Positions 24,312 to 33,827 of a stretch of 64,000 nt of DNA are shown here, piece after piece. Positions within the stretch are counted from its first letter, which is position 1; every line of letters begins with the position of its first letter. The notes beneath the pieces were generated by a model that did no database searches, was not told the DNA's origin, and worked only from the letters and a program-made list of their open reading frames with translations. This stretch comes from Bosea sp. F3-2 (GTDB taxonomy: Bacteria; Pseudomonadota; Alphaproteobacteria; Rhizobiales; Beijerinckiaceae). The stretch covers positions 2,914,001-2,978,000 of the forward strand of contig NZ_CP042331.1 of the NCBI RefSeq assembly GCF_008253865.1, read 5' to 3'. Both the position numbers and the translations under genes were made by a program.

Positions 24312-25819
24312 TGTGCCCAGCGAATCGAGGCGAGCCCGTAACTCACCTCCAACGGATCGACCCGCACACCCGCGATCCGCTTATTCGCGACGATCGCGAG
24401 TTCCGACCAGGTCACGGGAATGCTCGGCAGCTCGTTCTGGAGAATCTCAATCGCCCGCTTCTGCATGGGCGCGCGGGCAGACGGATCGCTGGTCCCGCCC
24501 AACTTCTCGACGAGGCTGTTGAGTTCGTCATTCGCCCAGCCGGTCGCGCCCCAGTCGCTGCCGCCGGGCTTATAATCGTCTCGCAGCGTTCCAATGGCGT
24601 CCGGTACGATCGAGTAGAGCCGCGAGACCAACCCCATCTCCAGCGTGCCGTCTTGGTGCCGCGCCGGGATTTCCGAGCTGTTGCCGACCGAAACTTTGGC
24701 GTCGATGCCGACCTGTCGCAGCTGCGCCTGGATCGCGGTCGCGATGGGCGGCAGCTCGGGCCAGCTCGCATAGGTCAGCAGTGTGAAGGTGAAGGGTTTG
24801 CCGTCCTTCTGCAGGATCCCGTCGGCGGCTGGCGTCCATCCGGCTTCTGCGAGCAGCGCCTTGGCGGAAGCGAGATCCCGCTTCAGCGGCGGCAGATCGG
24901 GGATGTGCCAGCCGGCCAGCGCCTTGGGAAAGAGCTGGGTCGCGCCGAGATCGGGATTGCGAAGGATGACCCTTGTAGTGCCCTCGCGGTCGAGCGCGGC
25001 GCTGATCGCACGGCGCACGCGCACATCGCTGAACAGCGGCGACGAGACGTTGACCTTGAGCAGGCGTGTGCGCGGGATCGTGGCGATGCGCACGTCGAGC
25101 TTCGGGTTGCGCTTCAGTCGTTCGACCGAGACCGGCAGCATCGAGAAGGCGAGATCGGCCTCGCCGCTCTCGGCCATGAGCGCACGCGTCTCGCCCTGGC
25201 CGACCGCCTGATAGTCGACCTCGGCAATTCCCGGTTTCTCACCGGTCCACTCCGGCGCGGCTTCGAGCTGCAGGTTGAGCGGCGGAGTGAGGCTCTTCAC
25301 GCGATAGGGACCTGAGCCGACGATGCGCTCGACCCGCCCCGTGGGACCGAACGAGGACGGAGCCAAAACGATGGTGGTGAAGTTGACGAGATAGGCCGGC
25401 AGCGCCGCGAAAGGCTTCGACAGGTGGATGACAACCGCGTCGCCGTCAGGCTCTATCGACGCGACCGGCACCTGGCTGAACACGCCGGTGCCGCCATGTG
25501 CCTTGCGCAGAGTCTCAGCGACGATCGCCGCGCTTACCGGGCTGCCGTCGTGAAAGCGTGCCCCCTCGCGCAGGCGGAAGCTCCACGAGAGCCCGTCCTC
25601 TCTCGCTGCCCATGACGCCGCGAGCCCTCCGGTCAGCTTGCCGTCGATATCGACTGAGACGAGTGTCTCGGCCACCTGCATTCGACTGAAAACGAAGCCT
25701 GATTGAGCCGGGTCGATGCCGGCGATCTCCCATGGTCCGACCACTTTCAAGGGTTTAGCCGCGGCAAACCCGGTCATCGACAGCACTGCCAGGGAGGCGA
25801 CAATCAAGCTCTTGCGCAC
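24308..25819 (-). CDS. Periplasmic solute-binding protein of peptide/nickel/opine-type ABC importer
   Basis: This 503-residue family 5 solute-binding protein delivers substrate to the permeases downstream. The GTG at 25819 begins a signal peptide (MRKSLIVASLAVLSMTGFAAA). Core motifs are LVSVDIDGKLTGGLAASW, FRLREGARFHDGSPVSA, VGSGPYRV, SDVRVRRAISAALDRE and ALLAEAGWTPAADGI. The first line of the mature protein (WEIAGIDPAQSGFVFSR) resembles binding proteins for nickel or opine-type metallophores rather than simple peptides. A Zur-like palindrome lies 17 bases upstream. The substrate is uncertain. Confidence 0.9.
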   Translation of the reverse strand: MRKSLIVASLAVLSMTGFAAAKPLKVVGPWEIAGIDPAQSGFVFSRMQVAETLVSVDIDGKLTGGLAASWAAREDGLSWSFRLREGARFHDGSPVSAAIVAETLRKAHGGTGVFSQVPVASIEPDGDAVVIHLSKPFAALPAYLVNFTTIVLAPSSFGPTGRVERIVGSGPYRVKSLTPPLNLQLEAAPEWTGEKPGIAEVDYQAVGQGETRALMAESGEADLAFSMLPVSVERLKRNPKLDVRIATIPRTRLLKVNVSSPLFSDVRVRRAISAALDREGTTRVILRNPDLGATQLFPKALAGWHIPDLPPLKRDLASAKALLAEAGWTPAADGILQKDGKPFTFTLLTYASWPELPPIATAIQAQLRQVGIDAKVSVGNSSEIPARHQDGTLEMGLVSRLYSIVPDAIGTLRDDYKPGGSDWGATGWANDELNSLVEKLGGTSDPSARAPMQKRAIEILQNELPSIPVTWSELAIVANKRIAGVRVDPLEVSYGLASIRWAQ

Positions 25820-25835
25820 GGGCCGGAAGCCTTAT

Positions 25836-25853
25836 GAAATGTTATATCGTTTC
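25836..25853. promoter_or_regulatory. Zur-like palindrome upstream of the ABC importer
   Basis: GAAATGTTATATCGTTTC is an imperfect palindrome (14 of 18 positions symmetric). Its left part, GAAATGTTATA, equals the half-site I recall for alphaproteobacterial Zur boxes. It lies just ahead of the GTG start of the binding-protein gene, where bound repressor would block expression. Confidence 0.5.
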
Positions 25854-25955
25854 ACTCATAGCGAGGCGAAGCGTGCGACGCAAGGCGATGCCGCAAGCTT
25901 CCCGTGGCTGATCGGCTATGCTGAAGAGAGGCCTGCGAGGCCAGGGCTCTGGTAG

Positions 25956-26105
25956 TACACACGGCACCTGGCCAATCCTTGGAAACACCCAAAGACCGGC
26001 GCCTACTACCTTCGGCAGCAGCTCGGCTCGAATCTGATCAAACGATCGCTTCACACGAAGGATCGTAATGAGGCGAAGCAACTTTACAGCGGGGCAGAGA
26101 CGGCC
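25956..26105 (+). pseudogene. N-terminal remnant of a tyrosine-type integrase
   Basis: The plus-strand frame reads NPWKHPKTGAYYLRQQLGSN, followed by KRSLHTKDRNEAKQLY. This is the usual N-terminal arm-binding pattern of phage/tyrosine integrases (YYLRRRVPxDL...SLxTKDxxEAKRR). No catalytic domain follows: the frame drifts into unrelated sequence and stops at 26220. It marks the edge of a lost mobile element between two transporter operons. The remainder of the gap 25854-26215 holds nothing else I recognise. Confidence 0.65.
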
Positions 26106-26215
26106 TCTTGCAGCGCAGGGCGATGTTCAGAAAAGACGCTCAAGTCGTCGATTTTTCCACGGCCGCAGACAACGTCGGCTTTTCCAAAATTTGCGACAGC
26201 GTTGAGTCCGATACA

Positions 26216-27012
<797 letters not shown>

Positions 27013-27016
<4 letters not shown>

Positions 27017-27657
27017 TTTGCCGCCCCGGCTGCCATCCGCTGCTCGAGCCTGCGGCCCCAGAGCGAGAGCGGCCAGCACAGGGCGCAGTACAGCGCACCC
27101 ACCACGCCGAAGACGAGCAATGGCTTGTAGATCTGGTTGGAAACGATGGTGCCGGCCCGGGTGAGCTCGATGAAGCCGACGATCGCGGCGAGTGAGGTTC
27201 CCTTGAGCAGTTGCACGAGAAAACCGACCGTCGCCGGCAGCGAGAGCTTGAAGGCTTGCGGCATGACGACGTCGATCATCCGACTCCAGCTGGGCAGGCC
27301 GAGCGCATTGGCGGCTTCGGTTTGGCCGCCCGGCACGGCCTGGATCGCGCCGCGCCAGATCTCGCCGAGGAAGGCCGAGGCATGGGCCGTCAGCGCGACC
27401 GAGACGGCGGCCCAGGCCGGGAAATTGAAGCCCAGCAGGGGCAGGCCGAAATAGGCGACGAAGAGCTGCATCAGCAGGGGCGTGCCCTGGAACACCCCGA
27501 TCCAGCAGATCATCGGAATCCGAAGCCAGGGCGACGGCGATACCCTGAGCAGCGCGACGACGACGCCGAACAGGATGCCGCCAGCGAACCCGATGACGGT
27601 GAGGAACAAGGTCCAGAGCAGGCCTTGCAGCAGATAGGTCAGTTCCTGAATGCCCAT
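27013..27657 (-). CDS. Polar amino acid-type ABC permease (HisM/GlnP-like), second subunit
   Basis: This 214-residue membrane permease has about five helices and the family EAA loop (GAIQAVPGGQTEAANALGL). The start MGIQELTYLL at 27657 follows GAGGAGG. It pairs with the permease just upstream, 11 bases away, and overlaps the ATPase start. Confidence 0.92.
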
Positions 27658-27668
27658 GTCCTGCCTCC

Positions 27669-28331
27669 TCAGCGCTGCGGATAGCTGAAGGCCCAGCGGC
27701 CGAGGGTGGCGAGCAGCCACATCGTTACGAGCGAGATCACCAGATAGATCGTGGTCAGCGTGAAATAGACCTCGAAGCTGCGGAAGGTTTCGGCCTCGAT
27801 CCTCTGGCCGACCGAGGTCAGCTCATAGGCGGAGATCGAGGTGCAGATCGCCGTGGTCAGCGTCAGCAGGATGAACTGGCTGGCGAGCGACGGGTAGATC
27901 GCGCGCAGGGCTGGGACGAGCACGATCAGCCGGAAGACCTCGTGCTTGTGCAGCCCAAGCGCCAGCCCGGCTTCCGTCTGTCCCTTCGGGATGCTGTCGA
28001 CGCCGCCGCGGATGATCTCGATGGCATAGGCGCCACCGTTGAGGCCCAGCGCCAGGATTGCTGTGATCGTGGGATTCAGGCGGACACCGGCGAGCGGCAG
28101 CGCGAAGAACAGAAAGAAGATCTGCACCAGGAACGGCGTGTTGCGCACGATCTCGACGAAGAGCGTGACCAGGAGCGACGGGATCCGCATCTGCATCCGC
28201 AGGATGATCACGCCCAGGACGCCGATGACCATGGCGATGGCCATGCCGGAAAAGGCCAGGAACAAGGTTCCGATTGTTCCGAACAGCAGCGATTTCCAGG
28301 CGTCGGCCACGACGCTGAAGTCGAGTGTCAT
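27669..28331 (-). CDS. Polar amino acid-type ABC permease (HisQ/GlnP-like), first subunit
   Basis: This 220-residue permease has the His/Glu/Gln/Arg-type TM domain. Helix and loop segments include VRNTPFLVQIFFLFFALPL, LNGGAYAIEIIRGGVDSIP and KGQTEAGLALGL. It forms the heterodimeric channel with the following gene. The 27-base gap to the aldo-keto reductase indicates one transcript. Confidence 0.92.
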   Translation of the reverse strand: MTLDFSVVADAWKSLLFGTIGTLFLAFSGMAIAMVIGVLGVIILRMQMRIPSLLVTLFVEIVRNTPFLVQIFFLFFALPLAGVRLNPTITAILALGLNGGAYAIEIIRGGVDSIPKGQTEAGLALGLHKHEVFRLIVLVPALRAIYPSLASQFILLTLTTAICTSISAYELTSVGQRIEAETFRSFEVYFTLTTIYLVISLVTMWLLATLGRWAFSYPQR

Positions 28332-28358
28332 CGTTCTCCCCCTGCCGCGTGCTGAGTC

Positions 28359-29198
28359 TCAGTCATCCCACGCGGGTTCCCAGTCGAAGCGGGAAAAGCG
28401 CTGCCCACGGGCGAGCCCGTGGATCGCCGCCATGTCTTCCGGTGACAGCTCGAAATCGAAGATGTCGAGGTTGGCCCGCATATTCTCGGGCCGGGACGAG
28501 CGCGGGATCGCGCCGACGCCGTCCTGCTGGACCAGCCAGCGCAACGTCACCTGTCCCGCCGATTTCCCGTATTTGCGGCCGAGCGCATTGAGCAGATCGT
28601 TGTCGAAGACCTTGCCGCGCGCGATCGGCTGGTAGGCGTTCAGCAGCATGCCGGCGCGCCGCATCCGGGCCAGCAGCTTCTCCTGCGACAGGAAGGGATG
28701 GTACTCGACCTGGTTGCAGAACAGCTCGGCCTTGTGGACCTCCAGCGCTTCGTCGAGCAGCGCGACCGTGAAGTTGCTGACGCCGATCAGCCGCGTCCGT
28801 CCCTTCCGCTTCTCCTCGGCGAAGGCGGCCAATGTCTCGCCGAGCGGAACATCTTTCGTGGGCCAGTGGACGAGCAGCAGGTCGACCTGATCGAGACCGA
28901 GCCGGTCGAGGCTCTCGCCGACGCGGCGGTGGACAGTGTCTGGCGCGAGGTCGTTGAACCAGATCTTGGTGGTGACGAAGAGTTCACCCCGCGCTACGCC
29001 CGACGCACGGATCGCGCGCCCGACCTCGGCCTCGTTGCCATAGCGGATCGCGGTGTCGATCTGGCGGTAGCCCAGATCGATCGCGGTGCGGATCGCCGTC
29101 TCGCCAGCCGGGCCGGTCAGCTCGAAGGTTCCGAAGCCGAGCGCCGGGATGGCCTCGCCGCGGATCGTCTTCGTCGTCGCCGCGATCGTGCCGCTCAT
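28359..29198 (-). CDS. Aldo/keto reductase
   Basis: This 279-residue NADPH-dependent TIM-barrel reductase has the AKR tetrad visible: Asp and Tyr in GYRQIDTAIRYGNE, Lys in TKIWFND and His in LLLVHWPTKD. The cofactor-binding end has IPRSSRPENMRANLDIFDF. It resembles 2,5-diketo-D-gluconate reductase-like enzymes, which act on sugars and keto acids. It overlaps the Gfo/Idh gene by 4 bases and sits in an importer operon, so it probably reduces the imported compound or an oxidised form of it. Confidence 0.9.
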   Translation of the reverse strand: MSGTIAATTKTIRGEAIPALGFGTFELTGPAGETAIRTAIDLGYRQIDTAIRYGNEAEVGRAIRASGVARGELFVTTKIWFNDLAPDTVHRRVGESLDRLGLDQVDLLLVHWPTKDVPLGETLAAFAEEKRKGRTRLIGVSNFTVALLDEALEVHKAELFCNQVEYHPFLSQEKLLARMRRAGMLLNAYQPIARGKVFDNDLLNALGRKYGKSAGQVTLRWLVQQDGVGAIPRSSRPENMRANLDIFDFELSPEDMAAIHGLARGQRFSRFDWEPAWDD

Positions 29199-30253
29199 CT
29201 GGCCGCTCCGGTCTGCGCGAGCATCTCCGCCAGGGTGACCGTGCGGTCTTCCCGGGCAGCACGATCGACCGCGAGCGTTGCGGCGAGCGTGGCCATGCCG
29301 TCCCGGGCGGTGATCAGCGGCTGTTCCTCACGCCGGATGACGGCGACGAAGTGGGCGAGCTGGGCGACATAGGTCGGCAGGCCGGCGGCGCCGCGATAGT
29401 GACGCGCCAGAGGGTGCTGCCAGTGCTCGTCCTCCCGCTCGTGACGCCACAGATACATGTCCGAGACCGACAGGGCCGCCTTGCGCCCGGCCAGGAACAG
29501 GCACGGTCCCGGCTGCGTGGGGTGGTAGAGGGCCTGGCCAGAGCTGTACTCCCAGGCCCACGGGCTGACGGCATTGTCGGAGATGATGAAGCTTCCCAGC
29601 GCGCCATTGGCGAAGCGGATGGAGAGGCTCGCCCCGTCTTCGACCGCGAAGCCGCGTGCATGGGAGGTGAAGGCGCGGATGCTGTCGATCTCGCCGACCA
29701 GATGGCGCAGGATGTCGATATCGTGGATCAGGTTGATGAGCAGCACGCCGCCGCCGGCGCTCTTCCTCCAGGCGACGTCGAAATAGTCGGTCGGCTTGTC
29801 GAACAATGTCATGCCGTTGACGGCGACGATGTCGCCCAGTTCGCCGGCCACGATTGCGCGCTTGGCGGCGCGGATATCGGGGCTGTGGCGACGTTGATGG
29901 CCGACCAGTACCGGCACGCCGGTCCGTTCGGCCGCTTCGACGATCCGGGCAGCGGAAGCAATGCTTTCCGCGACGGGCTTCTCGATCAGGCAGGCAATCC
30001 CGCGTTCGATGCAGGCCAGCGCAGCCGGAGCGTGAAGCTGGTTCGGCAGTGCGATGATCGCGCCGTCGGGGCGCAACTCGTCCAGCATGGCGACGTAGTC
30101 GGCGCGGTGCGGCACCGACAACCGCTCGGCGAGCTTCGCGGCCTCCGGGGAGGGATCGCAGATAGCGACGATGGATATTTCGGGATGCGACGCCATGAGA
30201 TCGGCGTGCTCACGGCCGATGAGGCCTGCTCCGAGCAGTGCGATGCGGATCAT
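29195..30253 (-). CDS. Gfo/Idh/MocA-family oxidoreductase
   Basis: This 352-residue NAD(P)-dependent dehydrogenase of the inositol/glucose-fructose oxidoreductase family has the Rossmann motif LLGAGLIGREHADL at the N-terminus, then CLIEKPVAESI (the EKP motif with catalytic lysine) and GGGVLLINLIHDIDILRHL (catalytic Asp-His region). The start at 30253 was chosen because the Rossmann strand begins there. It is closely similar in segment order to the gene at 41672-42718 (VPVLVGHQRRHSPDI / VPVLVGHHRRHNPII), so the two are probably paralogues. Likely substrates are polyols or cyclitols. Confidence 0.9.
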   Translation of the reverse strand: MIRIALLGAGLIGREHADLMASHPEISIVAICDPSPEAAKLAERLSVPHRADYVAMLDELRPDGAIIALPNQLHAPAALACIERGIACLIEKPVAESIASAARIVEAAERTGVPVLVGHQRRHSPDIRAAKRAIVAGELGDIVAVNGMTLFDKPTDYFDVAWRKSAGGGVLLINLIHDIDILRHLVGEIDSIRAFTSHARGFAVEDGASLSIRFANGALGSFIISDNAVSPWAWEYSSGQALYHPTQPGPCLFLAGRKAALSVSDMYLWRHEREDEHWQHPLARHYRGAAGLPTYVAQLAHFVAVIRREEQPLITARDGMATLAATLAVDRAAREDRTVTLAEMLAQTGAAR

Positions 30254-30347
30254 ACCGGCTCCTGGCGAGTTCGGAGAGCGGATGCGGCCGCATGCATGCG
30301 GTCGCACCTCGCGGCGTTGCGTTTCGGAAGGCGTCGAATGCAGCCCG

Positions 30348-31178
30348 TTACTTCACGGTGAAGGGCACGCCCTCGACTGAAGCCGGGAAGGCAGACAGGG
30401 GCTGGGCCAGCCATTTCTGGCTGATCTTCTCGAGCCGGCCGTCGGTCGCGATCTTGTCGATGAACTGATTCAGCCAAGCGTTGATCCCGGCGTCGCCGAG
30501 CTTGGTGCAGATGCCCTGCCATTGCTCGTTGAAGACCAGCTTCTGCTCGAAGTCGTTGCCGGGCGAGGCCTTGTCGAGATTTATCTTATAGGTCGTATTG
30601 CCGCCGATCGCATCGACCTGGCCGGAAACCAGCGCCTGCATGGTGGAGCTGTCGTCGTCGAAGCGACGAATATTCGGAATGTCGCCGAGCAGCGTCGTGA
30701 TCGCCTTGTCCTGCGCAGCACCGCGCGGCACACCGATGCGCAGGTTGCGGGCGTCCTCGATTGTCTCGATCTTGTTCTTCTTGCTGGAGAGCAGGATGAT
30801 CTTCAGGCCGGCATAGGGCTTGGAGAACTGCACGGCCTTGGCGCGGTCGGGATACATACCCATCACCGCCATCTGGACGTCGACCTTGTTGGTCAGCAGG
30901 TTCGGGATGCGGGCCGCGACGGCGTTCGGCACGAACTCGACCTTAACCCCGAGTTCCTCACCGATGAGCCGGGCCACATCGACATCGTAGCCAATATTCT
31001 GCCCGCTCGCATCGATCGAGCCCCAAGGGGCCTGCTCGCCCATCACGCCGATGCGAATGACGCCTGCCTTTTTGATGTTTTCAAGCGCCTGGGCGTCGGC
31101 CTGGGTGGCAGCGCCGACGAGTCCGAGTCCCGCCATAAAGGCGAAGGCGGCGGCGCGAACTGAAGAAATTCCCAACAT
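30348..31178 (-). CDS. Periplasmic solute-binding protein, polar amino acid-type (family 3)
   Basis: This 276-residue binding protein has a signal peptide (AAAFAFMAGLGLVGAATQADA) and the family 3 fold. Segments include IKKAGVIRIGVMGEQAPWG, NIGYDVDVARLIGEELGV, VDVQMAVMGMYPDR and LRIGVPRGAAQDKAI. It is the substrate receptor for the permeases and ATPase at 26216-28331. The linked oxidoreductases hint at a non-amino-acid ligand, which sequence alone cannot name. Confidence 0.92.
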   Translation of the reverse strand: MLGISSVRAAAFAFMAGLGLVGAATQADAQALENIKKAGVIRIGVMGEQAPWGSIDASGQNIGYDVDVARLIGEELGVKVEFVPNAVAARIPNLLTNKVDVQMAVMGMYPDRAKAVQFSKPYAGLKIILLSSKKNKIETIEDARNLRIGVPRGAAQDKAITTLLGDIPNIRRFDDDSSTMQALVSGQVDAIGGNTTYKINLDKASPGNDFEQKLVFNEQWQGICTKLGDAGINAWLNQFIDKIATDGRLEKISQKWLAQPLSAFPASVEGVPFTVK

Positions 31179-31297
31179 GTATCCTCCTCTGAGCTGCGAT
31201 GCGGCTCCGGCTTCTCTGGCCGGCTGTCATCTTCGAAGCGTTCTCCGCTCCGTTCTTCTCGGCGACCCGAAAGCGGGATCCGGCGGCCGAGACCTCA

Positions 31298-32017
31298 TCA
31301 CCTCTGCCGAGCCGGCAAGCGGTGATAGCCCTGCATGTCCTCGCTGGTGAGGCTGAAGGCCGTCTCGTAGATGTCGACGCGCGGTGTGGAGAGCACGCCG
31401 GTGGCGAACGCCAACCGCTGCGCCTCGGGCAACGCCGCTTCGAGGCCGACCTGAGAGGCCCCTTCGACCAGAAGCACGGCGTCGAAGCCCCTCTCCGCCA
31501 TGGCGCTACGAAGCTCCGTCTCGCGGGTGCGGACGCCGGAGACCTCGCTGCGGGCGATCCCGAGATGGACGCAAGCCACGCCTGGTAGGGCGTGCACGGC
31601 ATCAACGAGACTCTGAGCTGCTTGTCGTAGCGCTGCATCACTGCCCGCTTCCACGAAATCGAAGCGGATCGTCGCCATGCAGCCACCGTCGCCAGTGCCG
31701 GCTGTTGCGACCCTGTCGCAGGCGACGCGCAGGAAGTTCTGGAAGCTCGGCGCAATCTCCGCCGTCCAGGGCGTCGGATGATTCAGGCGCTGGAGATAGG
31801 CGTCGGAGCGGAACACCTCGACGTCATCAGCCGCATAGATCGTCCCGAAGACATAGCGCGGTGCTTGCGGCGCATGCAGGCGCTTGCCCGTGCGGAACCC
31901 TGGAATCGACAGCCGCTCGGGCATGTGCTCGCGCGTGTGCCACTCGATATACGCCTCATGGCCGCCTTCAGCGATGTCGTGCCAGATCGCAAGAAAGGCC
32001 GATCCCTTCAATCCCAT
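31298..32017 (-). CDS. DUF4286-like/EthD-like protein, unknown function
   Basis: This 239-residue protein opens with AFLAIWHDIAEGGHEAYIEW, followed by REHMPERLSIPGFRTGKR. The HxxEHxPERLxxPGF pattern belongs to the DUF4286/EthD-like dimeric alpha-beta barrel proteins. A second barrel-like half starts near residue 125 (MATIRFDFVEAGSD). Such proteins accompany catabolic operons, where they may bind or decarboxylate intermediates; no catalytic role is established. It heads the minus-strand importer operon and is divergent from the SDR gene. Confidence 0.75.
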   Translation of the reverse strand: MGLKGSAFLAIWHDIAEGGHEAYIEWHTREHMPERLSIPGFRTGKRLHAPQAPRYVFGTIYAADDVEVFRSDAYLQRLNHPTPWTAEIAPSFQNFLRVACDRVATAGTGDGGCMATIRFDFVEAGSDAALRQAAQSLVDAVHALPGVACVHLGIARSEVSGVRTRETELRSAMAERGFDAVLLVEGASQVGLEAALPEAQRLAFATGVLSTPRVDIYETAFSLTSEDMQGYHRLPARQR

Positions 32018-32099
32018 CGCATTCCACCCTCGGGCTCCTCCTGCCCGCCGACTTGCAATCGGCTTCTTGACAAGGAGGTTGTTTCCTCTCCATCTAACC

Positions 32100-32115
32100 T
32101 ACTAGAATGTTAGTA
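32100..32115. promoter_or_regulatory. Candidate GntR operator in a divergent intergenic region
   Basis: TACTA-GAATGT-TAGTA is a perfect inverted repeat between the divergent genes starting at 32017 and 32184. A wider CTAAC (32094-32098) / GTTAG (32109-32113) pair overlaps it. The GntR gene at 33828 is the nearest regulator, three genes downstream. Confidence 0.45.
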
Positions 32116-32183
32116 TGTTGAACGAGTCAAGAGCCAGTCGCCAAATTGGGCGCTTCGGCCGACAAGCTCCTCGGGAGGAACGC

Positions 32184-32918
32184 ATGCAGGCAAGCGAGAC
32201 GCCACGCGTCGCCATCGTGACGGGAGGAGCAGGCGGGCTGGGCTTTCCGATCGCGGCGCGGCTGGCCGCGAAAGGGCACAAGGTCGCGATCTGGGACATC
32301 GACAGTGCGCGCGCCGCGGCTGCGAAGCTGCCCGGCGCCCGGGGCTATGTCGTCGACGTGACGGATGAGAAGGCAGTCGCGGACGCAACGGCACGGGTCG
32401 TTCAGGAACTCGGCCCACTCGGAATTCTGGTGACCTGCGCCGGCCATAACGGACCACTGGCGCCCTTCGCGGAGTATCCGAGCGACGGCTGGCGCTTCGT
32501 GATGTCGCTCAACCTCGATGCCGTCTTCCACTGCTGCCAGGCAGCGGTGCGCGAGATGCTCAAGACCGGCTATGGCCGGATCGTCAATCTGGCCTCGATC
32601 GCGGGCAAGGAAGGCAACCCAAACGCCGTCGCCTATTCGGCCTCCAAGGCCGGCGTGATCGGCCTGACGAAGTCGATCGGCAAGGAACTCGCGACGACGC
32701 AGATCCGCGTGAATTGCGTGACGCCGGCAGCGATCGAAACCGAGATGCTCGCACAGCTGACGCCGGAGTTCAGGGCCTATGTCGTCTCCAAGATTCCGGT
32801 CGGACGCCTCGGCCAGGCGGATGAGGTGGCCGCGCTGGTAAGCTGGCTGGCGTCGGAGGAGTGCTCCTTCTCGACGGGGGCCGTCTTCGACGTCTCGGGT
32901 GGCCGCGCGACCTATTGA
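32184..32918 (+). CDS. SDR-family NAD(P)-dependent oxidoreductase
   Basis: This is a 244-residue classical short-chain dehydrogenase. It has the cofactor motif TGGAGGLGFPIA, the NAG-equivalent CAGHN, the catalytic serine in NLASIAGKEG, YSASK (Tyr-x-x-x-Lys) and a C-terminal FDVSGGRATY. The ATG at 32184 follows GGGAGG; an earlier in-frame ATG at 32115 overlaps the operator. The TIM-barrel gene follows after 8 bases. The likely role is oxidation of a hydroxyl on the substrate imported by the divergent operon. Confidence 0.92.
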   Translation: MQASETPRVAIVTGGAGGLGFPIAARLAAKGHKVAIWDIDSARAAAAKLPGARGYVVDVTDEKAVADATARVVQELGPLGILVTCAGHNGPLAPFAEYPSDGWRFVMSLNLDAVFHCCQAAVREMLKTGYGRIVNLASIAGKEGNPNAVAYSASKAGVIGLTKSIGKELATTQIRVNCVTPAAIETEMLAQLTPEFRAYVVSKIPVGRLGQADEVAALVSWLASEECSFSTGAVFDVSGGRATY

Positions 32919-32926
32919 GGCCTACC

Positions 32927-33736
32927 ATGCACAAGCAGCACCGCCTCTCGCTGGCCTATCTCACCGTTCAGGGTTGCCCGCCGGTCGAGCATGTCCGCTG
33001 CGCCGCTGCAGCGGGCTACGATGCCGCCGGCCTCAGGCTGATCGCGCCGCATGGGCTGGAACTCGCGCATCCGATCGTCGGCAACAGGGCGCTGATCCGC
33101 GAAATCCACGCGACGGCCGCCAATCTCGGAATCTCCTTTCTCGACGGGGAAGTATTTACTCTCCTGCCCGAGACCGTGATGGAGCCTTGGTTGCCGGTGA
33201 TCGAGACGGCGGCGGAGCTCGGCATGCCGTTGATGCAGATCACGTCGGAGGACCCGGAGCTGTCCAGGGCCTCCGACAATCTCGGGCGGATCGCCGATAT
33301 CGCAGAGAAGCACGGCATCGCCATCGCGATCGAGTTCATGCGCTGGCGCTCGGCGGCGACGATCGAGGATGCGGCACGGCTCGCCACCGCATCGGGACGC
33401 AAGAATGTCGGTATCCTCCTCGACGCATTGCATCTGTCGCGCTCTGGCGGCGGACCAGCGGCGGTCGCGGCGCTGAAGGACAAGGTGCTCTATCTCCAGC
33501 TCTGCGACGCCCCGGCGACGAAACCCGCCAACGATGCGGCCTGCATCGCCGAAGCGCGGGGAGCACGCATGATTCCGGGCGAAGGCGGCTTGTGGCTGAA
33601 CGAGCTGATGGCGGAGCTTCCGGCGGATATCGCGATCAGCGTCGAGACGCCGCATCGCGGCGACGAGTCGTTGAGCTTTGTGGAAAAGGCGCGCAGGGGT
33701 ATCGCCGGAACGCGCAATTTCCTCGATTCGCTTTAG
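32927..33736 (+). CDS. TIM-barrel sugar phosphate isomerase/epimerase-like protein
   Basis: This is a 269-residue xylose-isomerase-like (AP endonuclease 2 superfamily) barrel. Likely metal ligands are spread as usual: the glutamate in IAIEFMRWRS, the aspartate and histidine in GILLDALHLSRSGG, and the glutamate in ISVETPHRGDE. The family includes isomerases, epimerases and 3-dehydroshikimate dehydratases. It resembles the proteins at 52870 and at the right edge (shared LAYLT, xPGEGGx-LxxL, ISVExP). A dehydratase or isomerase acting on a cyclic keto acid is plausible but unproven. Confidence 0.85.
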   Translation: MHKQHRLSLAYLTVQGCPPVEHVRCAAAAGYDAAGLRLIAPHGLELAHPIVGNRALIREIHATAANLGISFLDGEVFTLLPETVMEPWLPVIETAAELGMPLMQITSEDPELSRASDNLGRIADIAEKHGIAIAIEFMRWRSAATIEDAARLATASGRKNVGILLDALHLSRSGGGPAAVAALKDKVLYLQLCDAPATKPANDAACIAEARGARMIPGEGGLWLNELMAELPADIAISVETPHRGDESLSFVEKARRGIAGTRNFLDSL

Positions 33737-33827
33737 GCTTAAGGCCGGATACCGACTCCCGAAGCGTCGCCGTCAGAACAAGCGAAGGGGCGACCGCTCT
33801 CGGCGGTTAGGAAGGAGACGTGGCGAG

